Positions 26,200 through 34,583 of a DNA stretch of 64,000 bases are shown in pieces. Both the position numbers and the translations under genes were made by a program. The stretch lies in assembly GCA_024643345.1 (NCBI GenBank), contig JAHENB010000002.1, forward strand, positions 1 through 64,000, read 5' to 3'. Below the pieces are notes generated by a model. That model did not search any database, was not told where the DNA came from, and saw only the letters and a program-made list of their open reading frames with translations. Origin of the DNA: Maribacter sp. (lineage in GTDB: Bacteria > Bacteroidota > Bacteroidia > Flavobacteriales > Flavobacteriaceae). Every line of letters begins with the position of its first letter. Position 1 is the stretch's first letter.

Positions 26200-27021
26200 T
26201 CAGCTTAACTCGTTGATGGTCATTCGGAGTTTGGTGAGGTTGGTCAGCAAGTTATCAAGATGATCTAAATGGAGCATATTGGCCCCGTCGCTTTTGGCAT
26301 TGGCAGGATCGAAGTGGGTTTCCATGAAAATACCGTCTACGCCCGCGGCGATGCCCGCACGAGCAATGGTCTCGATCATATCGGGCCGACCCCCGGTAAC
26401 CCCGGTCGACTGGTTGGGCTGTTGCAGCGAATGGGTCACATCGAGCACCACTGGCGCATATTTTTTCATAGTGGGAATCCCCCGAAAATCGACGATCATA
26501 TCCTGGTAGCCGAACATGGTGCCCCTGTCGGTGATCATGGCTTGTTCATTCCCCGAATCGGTGACCTTGGCCACGGCATGTTTCATGCTTTCGGGGCTCA
26601 TAAACTGCCCTTTCTTTAAATTGATGGTCTTGCCGGTCTTGGCCGCAGCGATCACCAAATCGGTTTGGCGTACCAAAAAGGCGGGTATCTGAAGAATATC
26701 AACATATTCCGCGGCCATGGTGGCATCCGATATTTCATGGATGTCGGTTATGGTGGGCACTTTAAAATTTTCCGAAACTTTCCGCAATATTTTTAGCGCC
26801 CTTTCGTCCCCGATCCCCGTAAAGGAATCGATGCGATTTCGGTTGGCCTTTTTAAAACTCCCTTTGAACACGTAAGGAATTTTGAGCCTATCGGTCACCG
26901 AAACGATTTTTTCCGCAATGCGCATCGCCATATCCTCGCCTTCAATGGCGCAAGGTCCAGAAAGCAGAAAAAAATTGTTGCTATCAAGGTGTTTCAATTG
27001 TGGGATTAGTTCAAGCTTCAT
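26200..27021 (-). CDS. kdsA: 3-deoxy-8-phosphooctulonate (KDO-8-phosphate) synthase
   Basis: A 273-residue enzyme that condenses phosphoenolpyruvate with arabinose-5-phosphate to give KDO-8-phosphate, the precursor of the lipid A inner core. The family text is clear: PYVFKGSFKKANR, TDIHE, QIPAFLVRQTDL, KKGQFMSP, DVTHSLQQPN, and the C-terminal METHFDPANAKSDG. The loop near the N-terminus is SGPCAIE with Cys24, where the E. coli enzyme has an asparagine, so it belongs to the metal-dependent class II. It is monocistronic by position and divergent from typA over 171 bases. Confidence 0.96.
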   Translation of the reverse strand: MKLELIPQLKHLDSNNFFLLSGPCAIEGEDMAMRIAEKIVSVTDRLKIPYVFKGSFKKANRNRIDSFTGIGDERALKILRKVSENFKVPTITDIHEISDATMAAEYVDILQIPAFLVRQTDLVIAAAKTGKTINLKKGQFMSPESMKHAVAKVTDSGNEQAMITDRGTMFGYQDMIVDFRGIPTMKKYAPVVLDVTHSLQQPNQSTGVTGGRPDMIETIARAGIAAGVDGIFMETHFDPANAKSDGANMLHLDHLDNLLTNLTKLRMTINELS

Positions 27022-27123
27022 AGGTATAGAATTTCATGGGCAAAGATAGCGGTTTTTGAAACGAAATGATCTTGACAGAACCTTCTCAAAATCAGTAAAC
27101 TAAAAATAACATAACTTTAGGTG

Positions 27124-27150
27124 TTGGAGCAAAAAATAGGAGTATCTTTG
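27124..27150 (+). promoter_or_regulatory. Bacteroidota-type promoter of typA
   Basis: TTG (27124-27126), 16 bases, then TATCTTTG (27143-27150), matching the TTG/TAnnTTTG consensus of the phylum. The typA start follows 42 bases later. Confidence 0.65.
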
Positions 27151-27192
27151 CACGCTGAAAAATAGCAAGCATACTGCCATTAAAAAAATATT

Positions 27193-28992
27193 ATGTCCAT
27201 AACAAAGAATATCGCCATTATTGCGCACGTAGACCACGGGAAGACCACCTTGGTAGATAAAATTATGTACCACTGTCATTTGTTCCGTGAGAACGAGAAT
27301 ACAGGGGATTTGATATTGGACAATAATGATCTTGAACGCGAACGTGGCATCACAATTACTTCAAAGAACGTTTCCGTTGTATATAAAGACACTAAAATAA
27401 ATATCATTGACACCCCTGGTCACGCCGATTTCGGTGGGGAGGTCGAGCGTGTGCTCAATATGGCCGATGGCGTGCTCTTATTGGTCGATGCCTTTGAAGG
27501 CCCCATGCCACAGACTCGTTTTGTACTGCAAAAGGCCATCGACCTAGGCTTGAAACCCTGTGTGGTCATCAATAAGGTCGATAAGGAGAACTGTACCCCC
27601 GAAGAGGTGCATGAAAAAGTTTTCGATCTGATGTTCGAATTGGGGGCTGAGGAATGGCAACTCGATTTTCCAACTGTTTACGGATCGGCGAAACATAACT
27701 GGATGAGTGATGACTGGAAAAATCCAACGGATTCCATTGAACCCTTATTGGATATGGTAATCGAGCACATCCCTACTTTTAAACCAGAGGTGGGAACTAC
27801 CCAAATGTTGATCACTTCCCTTGATTTTTCGTCTTTCACGGGGCGAATTGCGATAGGTAGGTTATTGCGTGGCAGCCTAAAAGAAAATCAACAAATTTCC
27901 CTGGTCAAACGGGATGGGAGTATCGTAAAGTCAAAAATAAAGGAATTGTACACTTTCGAGGGCTTGGGACGTGTGAAGGTAAAAGAAGTGGCCGCAGGCG
28001 ATATTTGTGCCATCGTGGGATTGGAAGGTTTCGAAATTGGCGATACCATTGCCGACCTTGAAAATCCGGAGGGTTTAAAGACCATTGCCATCGATGAACC
28101 TACCATGAGCATGTTGTTTACCATAAACGACAGTCCGTTTTTCGGTAAGGACGGTAAATTCGTGACTTCAAGGCATATCAAGGAGCGCCTGGAACGTGAA
28201 CTGGAAAAGAATTTGGCCCTGAGGGTCAATGAAACCGATAGTGCCGATAAATTTATGGTCTTTGGTCGTGGGGTACTGCACCTCTCGGTCTTGATCGAAA
28301 CCATGAGGCGGGAAGGCTACGAACTTCAGATTGGGCAACCACAGGTGATCATCAAGGAAATCGATGGTGTGAAATGCGAGCCGGTTGAGCAGTTGACCAT
28401 CGATTTGCCAGAGGAGGTATCTGGCAAGGCGGTTGAAATGGTCTCCATGCGGAAAGGGGAAATGACCAGTATGGAAGCTAAGGGATCTCGTATGGTCTGT
28501 GAATTTCTTATTCCTTCAAGGGGCATCATCGGTCTTCGAAACCAACTATTGACCGCAACAGCAGGTGAAGCCATTATGGCACATCGCTTCTTAGAGTACC
28601 AACCCATGAAAGGGAATATTCCACAACGCCAGAACGGATCTTTGGTTTCCATGGAGAAAGGGAAGGCCATACCCTATTCCATTGATAAGCTACAAGATCG
28701 TGGCAAGTTTTTTGTTGATCCGGGAGAAGACATCTACGAAGGCCAGGTCATCGGGGAGAACTCCCGTGGCGATGACATGACCATCAACATCACCAAAACC
28801 AAAAAATTATCGAACGTGCGGTCCTCAGGGGCCGATGATAAGGCCAAAATTGTTCCGGCAATCAAGTTTTCCTTGGAGGAAGCCCTTGAGTATATTCAAA
28901 AGGATGAATACGTGGAAGTGACCCCGAAGCACTTGCGACTCAGAAAAATTTACCTTACCGAGGTGGAACGCAAGCGCAATAAAGTGAACTAA
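27193..28992 (+). CDS. typA: Ribosome-associated GTPase TypA/BipA
   Basis: A 599-residue translational GTPase that binds the 70S ribosome and helps 50S assembly and stress growth. The G domain shows AHVDHGKT (11-18), the switch RERGITITSKN, DTPGHADFGGEVERVL and NKVDKENC. It is followed by domain II, EF-G-like domains III and V, and the TypA-specific C-terminal domain with SRGDDMTIN. Length and order are those of E. coli BipA. A strong terminator follows 17 bases after the stop. No adjacent gene is co-oriented, so it is monocistronic. Confidence 0.96.
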   Translation: MSITKNIAIIAHVDHGKTTLVDKIMYHCHLFRENENTGDLILDNNDLERERGITITSKNVSVVYKDTKINIIDTPGHADFGGEVERVLNMADGVLLLVDAFEGPMPQTRFVLQKAIDLGLKPCVVINKVDKENCTPEEVHEKVFDLMFELGAEEWQLDFPTVYGSAKHNWMSDDWKNPTDSIEPLLDMVIEHIPTFKPEVGTTQMLITSLDFSSFTGRIAIGRLLRGSLKENQQISLVKRDGSIVKSKIKELYTFEGLGRVKVKEVAAGDICAIVGLEGFEIGDTIADLENPEGLKTIAIDEPTMSMLFTINDSPFFGKDGKFVTSRHIKERLERELEKNLALRVNETDSADKFMVFGRGVLHLSVLIETMRREGYELQIGQPQVIIKEIDGVKCEPVEQLTIDLPEEVSGKAVEMVSMRKGEMTSMEAKGSRMVCEFLIPSRGIIGLRNQLLTATAGEAIMAHRFLEYQPMKGNIPQRQNGSLVSMEKGKAIPYSIDKLQDRGKFFVDPGEDIYEGQVIGENSRGDDMTINITKTKKLSNVRSSGADDKAKIVPAIKFSLEEALEYIQKDEYVEVTPKHLRLRKIYLTEVERKRNKVN

Positions 28993-29009
28993 AATAGAGT
29001 TGATTCAAT

Positions 29010-29046
29010 AAAAAAGCCCGATGGCCATGGCCATCGGGCTTTTTTA
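29010..29046. terminator. Bidirectional terminator between typA and ppgK
   Basis: The palindrome AGCCCGATGGCCATGGCCATCGGGCT is flanked by A6 on the left and T6 on the right, so it can stop transcription from both convergent genes. Confidence 0.93.
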
Positions 29047-29062
29047 TTGTGTAAAGGATACA

Positions 29063-29821
29063 TCAGCTTTTTGGCACTAAGCAGGCCGCTGCAGCAGCAG
29101 CACCAATGATTCCCGCATGGTTTTGAAGTTCGGCCGCGATTACCGGTGTTTCAATGGTGATACAGGCTTCGTATTCGGAAAAATCCTTGGAAGCGCCACC
29201 ACCTAAGATAATGAGATCGGGTGAAATGATCAGTTCAACAAATTCCAAAAAAACATTGAACCGCTTTCCCCATTCTTCATAACTGAGCTGTTCGCGTTCC
29301 CTGGCAGAATCGGCTGCCCAAAGTTCTATTTTTTCGAATTCCTTATAAGGGATTTGGCCCAGTTCAACATTCGGTATGAGCTCGCCGTTCCAAAAGGCAC
29401 CACTGCCCAGGCCAGTACCAATGGTAATCATCACTACCAGTCCTTTCCGGCCTTTTCCGATACCATAGTTCATCGTGGCATAACCCGCAGCATCGGCGTC
29501 ATTGACCACAACCACCGGTTGTTCGGCATATTTGGAAAAAAGTTCTTCCACATTGCGGCCGTACCATTTTTTGTGCAAGTTGCCTTCAGACTTGCAAACC
29601 CCATGTTTGATCACGGTAGGGAAGCCGATTCCGATGGGACCTGTATGATTGAAATACTTCACGATTTCGGCCACCACCTTGGCCATGGCCTTGGGTTTTC
29701 GCGACTCTGGCGTGGGTATCCTGTAACGTTCCGTAAGCATCTCCCCGGTTTCCGAATTTACCAAGGCCCCTTTGATCCCTGATCCCCCAACATCGATTCC
29801 CAAAACTTCCATTGCAATCAT
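29063..29821 (-). CDS. ppgK: Polyphosphate glucokinase (ROK family)
   Basis: A 252-residue ROK-family sugar kinase whose closest recognised match is the polyphosphate-glucose phosphotransferase of actinobacteria. Shared features are [14 protein letters not shown], the [10 protein letters not shown] segment, [27 protein letters not shown] and the C-terminal [14 protein letters not shown]. The usual ROK zinc-binding cysteine motif is absent, as in PpgK. It would phosphorylate glucose with polyphosphate and perhaps ATP. A second ATG three codons in (29812) is equally possible. It is convergent with typA; the next gene on the strand is 53 bases upstream. Confidence 0.88.
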   Translation of the reverse strand: MIAMEVLGIDVGGSGIKGALVNSETGEMLTERYRIPTPESRKPKAMAKVVAEIVKYFNHTGPIGIGFPTVIKHGVCKSEGNLHKKWYGRNVEELFSKYAEQPVVVVNDADAAGYATMNYGIGKGRKGLVVMITIGTGLGSGAFWNGELIPNVELGQIPYKEFEKIELWAADSAREREQLSYEEWGKRFNVFLEFVELIISPDLIILGGGASKDFSEYEACITIETPVIAAELQNHAGIIGAAAAAACLVPKS

Positions 29822-29874
29822 TTAAATTTACGCGGCAAAGTAACAAAAAGTTTTGGGAGTACGGGAATAGTTGG

Positions 29875-30690
29875 TCATACAAGTTGGGAACGATTTTTAA
29901 GAGCATCAAAAATCAACTGCTCGGTGGCCAATACTTTATGTTTGCCATCATAGTCGAGCCATATCATTTCTTCGCCCTCCGATTGTGCTATGGGAATGCC
30001 CTTATAATCACTTGTATAACAACTGATCCGAACGAGTTTTCCTTTGGGAAGCCCATCGTTATTGGCTTCAAAAACACCCATAAATTGAAAGCTTGGATGT
30101 TGTAAGCCTAGGTTCAGTTTCGTCTTAATATGTTCGGAAAGGGTCTCAAAATCGGAAGACTTGGGCGCTCTTGGCCCCCCTGGAAATTGGTGCCGCCCCT
30201 CATTGGCATTGTACAACATCAAAAGTTTGCCGTCAACCACAAGGATCCAAGCAAGCAAATCGATGATTTGGTGGGAAGGTTCCACATAATAGTCAATCGA
30301 ATTCAGGGAATGGTTCGCATCGATGATATCGAGTATTCGGTCGATGGTCCTGCCCATCAGGGTTAAAGTGCCCAGGTTTTTGTTCCTGCCCAAGGCACTG
30401 GAAATGGTCTCGTCCCGGTTTCCAAATTTGTAACCTTCTTTTTTGATCCAAAGCACATTCAACAAATGTTGCATCAGCACATTTCCCAATTGGTCTATGG
30501 AAATGGCAATTTGGAGCAGGTATTCCCCAAGACCTTTGATTCCTTTTGTGAAAAGTGAATGGAAGAGTCCGTATATGAAACCGAACGGACCGGTGAAGAG
30601 CAGCAAAACAATCGAGATCAGGAAAAGCAAAAGGCCTATAAAAGGGCTCACTTTCTTGTCGGATTGAAATATTTGTTTTTTTAGGATCAT
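29875..30690 (-). CDS. Membrane-anchored Nudix-fold protein with destroyed Nudix box
   Basis: A 271-residue protein. One or two hydrophobic segments near the N-terminus (about 15-45) are followed by a linker with KFGNRDETISSALGRN and DANHSLNSID. From about 145 onward the pattern is a Nudix fold: ILVVDGKLLMLYNA, then FPGG at 169-172. Aligned without gaps to the Nudix box (GG-x5-E-x7-REUxEExGU), every catalytic position is replaced: the metal glutamates become Ser, His, Thr and Lys and the Arg becomes Glu, while the structural hydrophobics remain. A nucleotide hydrolase is therefore unlikely; ligand sensing or scaffolding is a guess. It lies upstream of ppgK on the same strand. No known name can be given. 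Confidence 0.7.
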   Translation of the reverse strand: MILKKQIFQSDKKVSPFIGLLLFLISIVLLLFTGPFGFIYGLFHSLFTKGIKGLGEYLLQIAISIDQLGNVLMQHLLNVLWIKKEGYKFGNRDETISSALGRNKNLGTLTLMGRTIDRILDIIDANHSLNSIDYYVEPSHQIIDLLAWILVVDGKLLMLYNANEGRHQFPGGPRAPKSSDFETLSEHIKTKLNLGLQHPSFQFMGVFEANNDGLPKGKLVRISCYTSDYKGIPIAQSEGEEMIWLDYDGKHKVLATEQLIFDALKNRSQLV

Positions 30691-30754
30691 TACTGCCTAA
30701 ATTTAATTGGCCACGAATGCGTTAAACAGATTCTAATGTAGGTCACGCTTAAAA

Positions 30755-31447
30755 TCAGGATGGCTGAGATTCGATGTTCAGGGCGGCGGTATAGGTATCG
30801 GCATACTTAAAATCATGAAACCAATAAAGCGATGAAATGATTTCGAAGACCATGCTCCCATCGTCTTCTAACTCCATTTTATATTGCCAGATAATATCTT
30901 TCGCATCTTCAAATGCTCCTTCCTGCATCTGATCTTCAAACAATCGGTTGATCAAAGTGTTTTGAGGCATGCCTTGCACCAGTAAACGGATCAGTACTAT
31001 CTCGGTATTCTTGTCAAAAACCGATTGGGCCATTTTTTCCTTTGGGCTGATCTTTACTTTAAACCCAGCCGCTTCGGGATGGGGAAAAGTACCGTTAAAA
31101 GCTTCGTACAACAATTGGGTGGCATTGAAAAAGGTCTCGTGCAGGGACAATTCGGCATATTCTTCCCACATTTTTTCGTCGATCATCTCATGGGAAAGGT
31201 TTTCTATTTGCCCCGATTTCAGCCGACTTCCAAAAAGATGTGCCAAGACAATTTTAGCGGCCGCTTCAGGTTCGTTGTCGGCCAATGATAACAAACACAT
31301 TTCTTTTACCTCCGCATCGGTGAGGTCGGTGGTGTCGCCATATTCCATCTGTTCCAATAATTTCAGATAATCCTCGTTTTGCCAAGAATTGGGGAGTACC
31401 GTGATGATAGCAAACTTGAGGGGCACAATGGTAAAGTTCAATTTCAT
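30755..31447 (-). CDS. Conserved-looking protein of unknown function
   Basis: A 230-residue soluble, acidic protein with no signal peptide or membrane segment. It is rich in helix-forming stretches (for example EPEAAAKIVLAHLFG and AQSVFDKNTEIVLIRLLVQG) and aromatic pairs near the C-terminus (SSLYWFHDFKYADTY). I recognise no domain. It is divergent from the exported dikinase-like gene and 64 bases upstream of the Nudix-like gene on the same strand, with no terminator seen between, so those two may be co-transcribed. Confidence 0.7.
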   Translation of the reverse strand: MKLNFTIVPLKFAIITVLPNSWQNEDYLKLLEQMEYGDTTDLTDAEVKEMCLLSLADNEPEAAAKIVLAHLFGSRLKSGQIENLSHEMIDEKMWEEYAELSLHETFFNATQLLYEAFNGTFPHPEAAGFKVKISPKEKMAQSVFDKNTEIVLIRLLVQGMPQNTLINRLFEDQMQEGAFEDAKDIIWQYKMELEDDGSMVFEIISSLYWFHDFKYADTYTAALNIESQPS

Positions 31448-31581
31448 GGGATGCTCTTAACTTTATTTTCTATGCCCATAAGATAGCCAAAGTGCGGCAT
31501 ATACAAATAATCCTTTCTTATAATTCAGTTCAAAAAGAAAATGGCAGTACTTTTGTGCAATTATCTGGAATACATATGCCC

Positions 31582-34491
31582 ATGGGTAAATATTTAATGG
31601 TTGGATGTCTTGGCTTATTGTTTTCTTGTTCGCTATTTGGTCAGCAGAAAATCGACCATGACTTCTTAAAGGATCAAATCTCTCAATATAAAACGAGCAT
31701 TCGCGGCCCTTACAAGGATATTCGCTGGTTTTGTACGGATGGTAGCGTACGCGCGCCCAAAGACCCATGTCCTGATAGTATCGGACCTGGAGTGCAACAT
31801 GCCCGTTACAAGGATGAAGTTGTGGCCATTGGAAAGGATCGACATATTTTTTTGGGACAAATCCTGGCGTATACCTTAAAAGATGAATTCTGGGATGAAA
31901 CCGAAGATCATTCCCGTTTAAAGCAGTACCAACTCGATAAATACCTTCGTGCGGTCGATAACGGTTGGATCAATCAAAAAGGGCAGTTTTATCGTGGTTC
32001 TGTACAGGCCGAAGATGAGGAGGCTTGGGGAATCGAATTTTATAAATGGCTACTGGCCAAGGATCAGGTTGTGGAGCGCGATTATTTTTTGGTCAGACAG
32101 TCCTTAATGGATGTCCCACACAGCGGGGATGATAATATGGCCCAACGAATGCGCACTCAATCGAAGGTCATTTCCGATCTTTATGAACCCTTTATGGATT
32201 TAAGGGTAAAAATTCACAGTCAGCCGGAGGTGGGCGATATTGCAAAAGTGAGGGTCTTTCAACAAAAGAACAGCCTTCAACTAAGCGAGGCCTTGAACAG
32301 CAATTTCACTGAACTGCTGGCCACAATGACCGAATTTTTCAAACCGATAGATATACAAAAACTTGCCTCTAGGGCGACCTTGCTAAAAAATACCACTTTG
32401 GGAAAGGCTTTGGACGCTTATATCGAGAATAACCGGGCAGATACCAGAGAATCAATATTGATTGCGGCAACGGCTGATCTTTTATTGGAGATCCGCCAAG
32501 GAATCATCGATGAAAAGAGACCAACCGCTCGCCTTCAACTGCTCGATATTTCCTTGAAATTGGAAGAGTTGTTGTTTAAAAGGGCTTCTTTATGGGAACC
32601 AAAAACGGTTTCTGAACAACTTGAGAAAATCTGTAGTCTTGCCACGGCCTCGGCAGGGTCGGGCTATCTGGAACTTTGGGAATGGAATCAGGTAAAAAAT
32701 TCTTTGAACAATTCGGGGCTTGATAAAATGTCGCTTGCCGAACTTACCCAGGTACTGGAAACGGCCAGGGGCGTGGTCGAATGGAGCGCGGCCATGGTAA
32801 AGGCGAATTACCAGGATGAAGTGAATACCTATGGGATATTTGAGCCATTGGCCTATGGCTTTATCGATGATCGGATCAGGGGGTCGATCGCGCTGCATTT
32901 GGGCAAAACGGTCGGTGAGCTCGGTGATTTTCTGTCCAAAGAGTCGGCTTTGACCAACAAAGTAATGGATATAGCCAACCAGAGCACGGTACGAGGTCTC
33001 AACCCGGGTTATGCCTACGGGGAATTGGTCGTGGTGGCAGGTTCGCCAGACGAGGTGGAAGTGTCGCCAGATAAAATATACATTTTTAAAAGACCGCCCT
33101 CGGATTTAAAGCCCGTGTCCGGTATCGCCACGGTGGCTGAAGGAAATATGGTTTCCCATGTACAATTACTTGCCAGAAATTTGGGGATTCCCAATGCGGC
33201 CCTATCCGATGATAATTTACTACAGCTCTTGCCTTACAATGGCAAAAAAGTATTTTATGCGGTTTCCAACAAAGGAAATGTAATCCTAAAACCTGAAGCG
33301 CAAATGACAGGCCAAGAGCGTGAGCTCTTCACCAAAAAAGAACGGAGTTACGAAAAGATAGCGGTGCCCATTGCAAAAATCAGGCTCGATCAGGTCGATA
33401 TCCTCAACCTGCGTGATGTTGATGCCAGCGATTCGGGTCAGCTTTGCGGACCAAAAGCCGCCAATCTGGGGCAATTGAAGAAAATGTTCCCCGAAAGGGT
33501 AGTGGAGGGTTTGGTCATTCCATTTGGGATATTTAGGGACCATATGAACCAGGTTATGCCCGGCCAAGATGGCTCATATTGGGCATTTCTCAATGCCATG
33601 TTCGCGGAAGCGGACCTGATGCGCAAAAACGGAACCCTTGAATCCGAAGTGGAACATTATCAACTTGGTCAATTGCAAGTACTTAGGGACGCCATAAAGA
33701 AAATGCCGTTAAAAGAAAGTTTTGTGGCCCGAATGGAACAGGAATTTCAAACGGTCTTAGGAAAACCATTGGGCTCCATTCCGGTTTTTCTGAGGAGCGA
33801 TACCAATATGGAGGATTTAAAGGATTTTACAGGTGCCGGACTAAACCTTACCCTCTTCAACGTGGTCGACAAGGAAAAAATATTTAGTGGTATCAAGGAT
33901 GTTTGGGCCTCCCCTTACACAGAAAGGAGTTTTAAATGGCGTCAAAAATATCTTTTGAATCCGGAAAACGTTTTTCCATCCATTTTGGTGATCCCAAGTG
34001 TAGATGTCGATTATTCGGGGGTGCTAATTACAAAGGGCATCGTCTCCGGAAATGAAAAAGATCTTACCGTTGCCTTTAGTCGTGGTGCCGGAGGGGCGGT
34101 AGATGGGCAATCTGCGGAAACTTATACAATATTTGAACATGGAAGTTACCGGCTTTTGGCCCCTGCCCGGGAAGCACATTATAACAGTTTGCCCCAAACA
34201 GGGGGTACGGCACAGAAATCTGCCACCTTTGAACGGTCCGTATTGAACCCAAAAAACATAGATGAGATTAGGGAATTCTCCAATGTTATCCGTAAAACTT
34301 TGCCCACTGAGACCCAATCGGATTATATGGGCGCCTATGATGTGGAATTGGGTTTTCAGGACAACAAGCTTTGGCTATTTCAAATCAGACCTTTTGTGGA
34401 AAATAAAAAGGCCTTGAGTTCGGGATATTTGGAATCGATTACACCCAAGATCAATGGGGCAAAGGAGATTCAACTATCTGCATCGTTATAA
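31582..34491 (+). CDS. Exported glucan-water-dikinase-like protein (phosphohistidine plus PPDK_N domains)
   Basis: The frame opens at 31492, but the ATG at 31582 gives a clear export signal (MGKYLMVGCLGLLFSCSLFGQQ), so I use it; 969 residues result. About 470 helical residues of unknown role come first. Next is a swivelling phosphohistidine domain with NMVSHVQLLARNLGIPNA (His526), then a PPDK_N/ATP-grasp domain: GPKAANLGQLK, FLRSDTNMEDLKDFTGAG with Arg738, and the closing ELGFQDNKLWLFQIRP. This order, His domain before the ATP-binding domain and no PEP barrel, is that of plant glucan water dikinase, not of PEP synthase. The export signal is odd because these enzymes use ATP. The true substrate is unknown. 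Confidence 0.82.
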   Translation: MGKYLMVGCLGLLFSCSLFGQQKIDHDFLKDQISQYKTSIRGPYKDIRWFCTDGSVRAPKDPCPDSIGPGVQHARYKDEVVAIGKDRHIFLGQILAYTLKDEFWDETEDHSRLKQYQLDKYLRAVDNGWINQKGQFYRGSVQAEDEEAWGIEFYKWLLAKDQVVERDYFLVRQSLMDVPHSGDDNMAQRMRTQSKVISDLYEPFMDLRVKIHSQPEVGDIAKVRVFQQKNSLQLSEALNSNFTELLATMTEFFKPIDIQKLASRATLLKNTTLGKALDAYIENNRADTRESILIAATADLLLEIRQGIIDEKRPTARLQLLDISLKLEELLFKRASLWEPKTVSEQLEKICSLATASAGSGYLELWEWNQVKNSLNNSGLDKMSLAELTQVLETARGVVEWSAAMVKANYQDEVNTYGIFEPLAYGFIDDRIRGSIALHLGKTVGELGDFLSKESALTNKVMDIANQSTVRGLNPGYAYGELVVVAGSPDEVEVSPDKIYIFKRPPSDLKPVSGIATVAEGNMVSHVQLLARNLGIPNAALSDDNLLQLLPYNGKKVFYAVSNKGNVILKPEAQMTGQERELFTKKERSYEKIAVPIAKIRLDQVDILNLRDVDASDSGQLCGPKAANLGQLKKMFPERVVEGLVIPFGIFRDHMNQVMPGQDGSYWAFLNAMFAEADLMRKNGTLESEVEHYQLGQLQVLRDAIKKMPLKESFVARMEQEFQTVLGKPLGSIPVFLRSDTNMEDLKDFTGAGLNLTLFNVVDKEKIFSGIKDVWASPYTERSFKWRQKYLLNPENVFPSILVIPSVDVDYSGVLITKGIVSGNEKDLTVAFSRGAGGAVDGQSAETYTIFEHGSYRLLAPAREAHYNSLPQTGGTAQKSATFERSVLNPKNIDEIREFSNVIRKTLPTETQSDYMGAYDVELGFQDNKLWLFQIRPFVENKKALSSGYLESITPKINGAKEIQLSASL

Positions 34492-34583
34492 AATCAAATG
34501 CTCTTGAAGCTTGGCATTCAAGATAGGGATTGCCCGCCAATTCTTAAAAAAATGTATATTATAGGACAAACTAAAAAAACAAT

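Noticed and set aside
29875-30690. Active 8-oxo-dGTP or ADP-ribose Nudix hydrolase
   Set aside because: Every catalytic residue of the Nudix box is replaced in an ungapped alignment.
31582-34491. Phosphoenolpyruvate synthase or pyruvate phosphate dikinase
   Set aside because: The phosphohistidine domain precedes the ATP-grasp domain, no PEP-binding barrel follows, and the protein carries an export signal, so the GWD-like order fits better.
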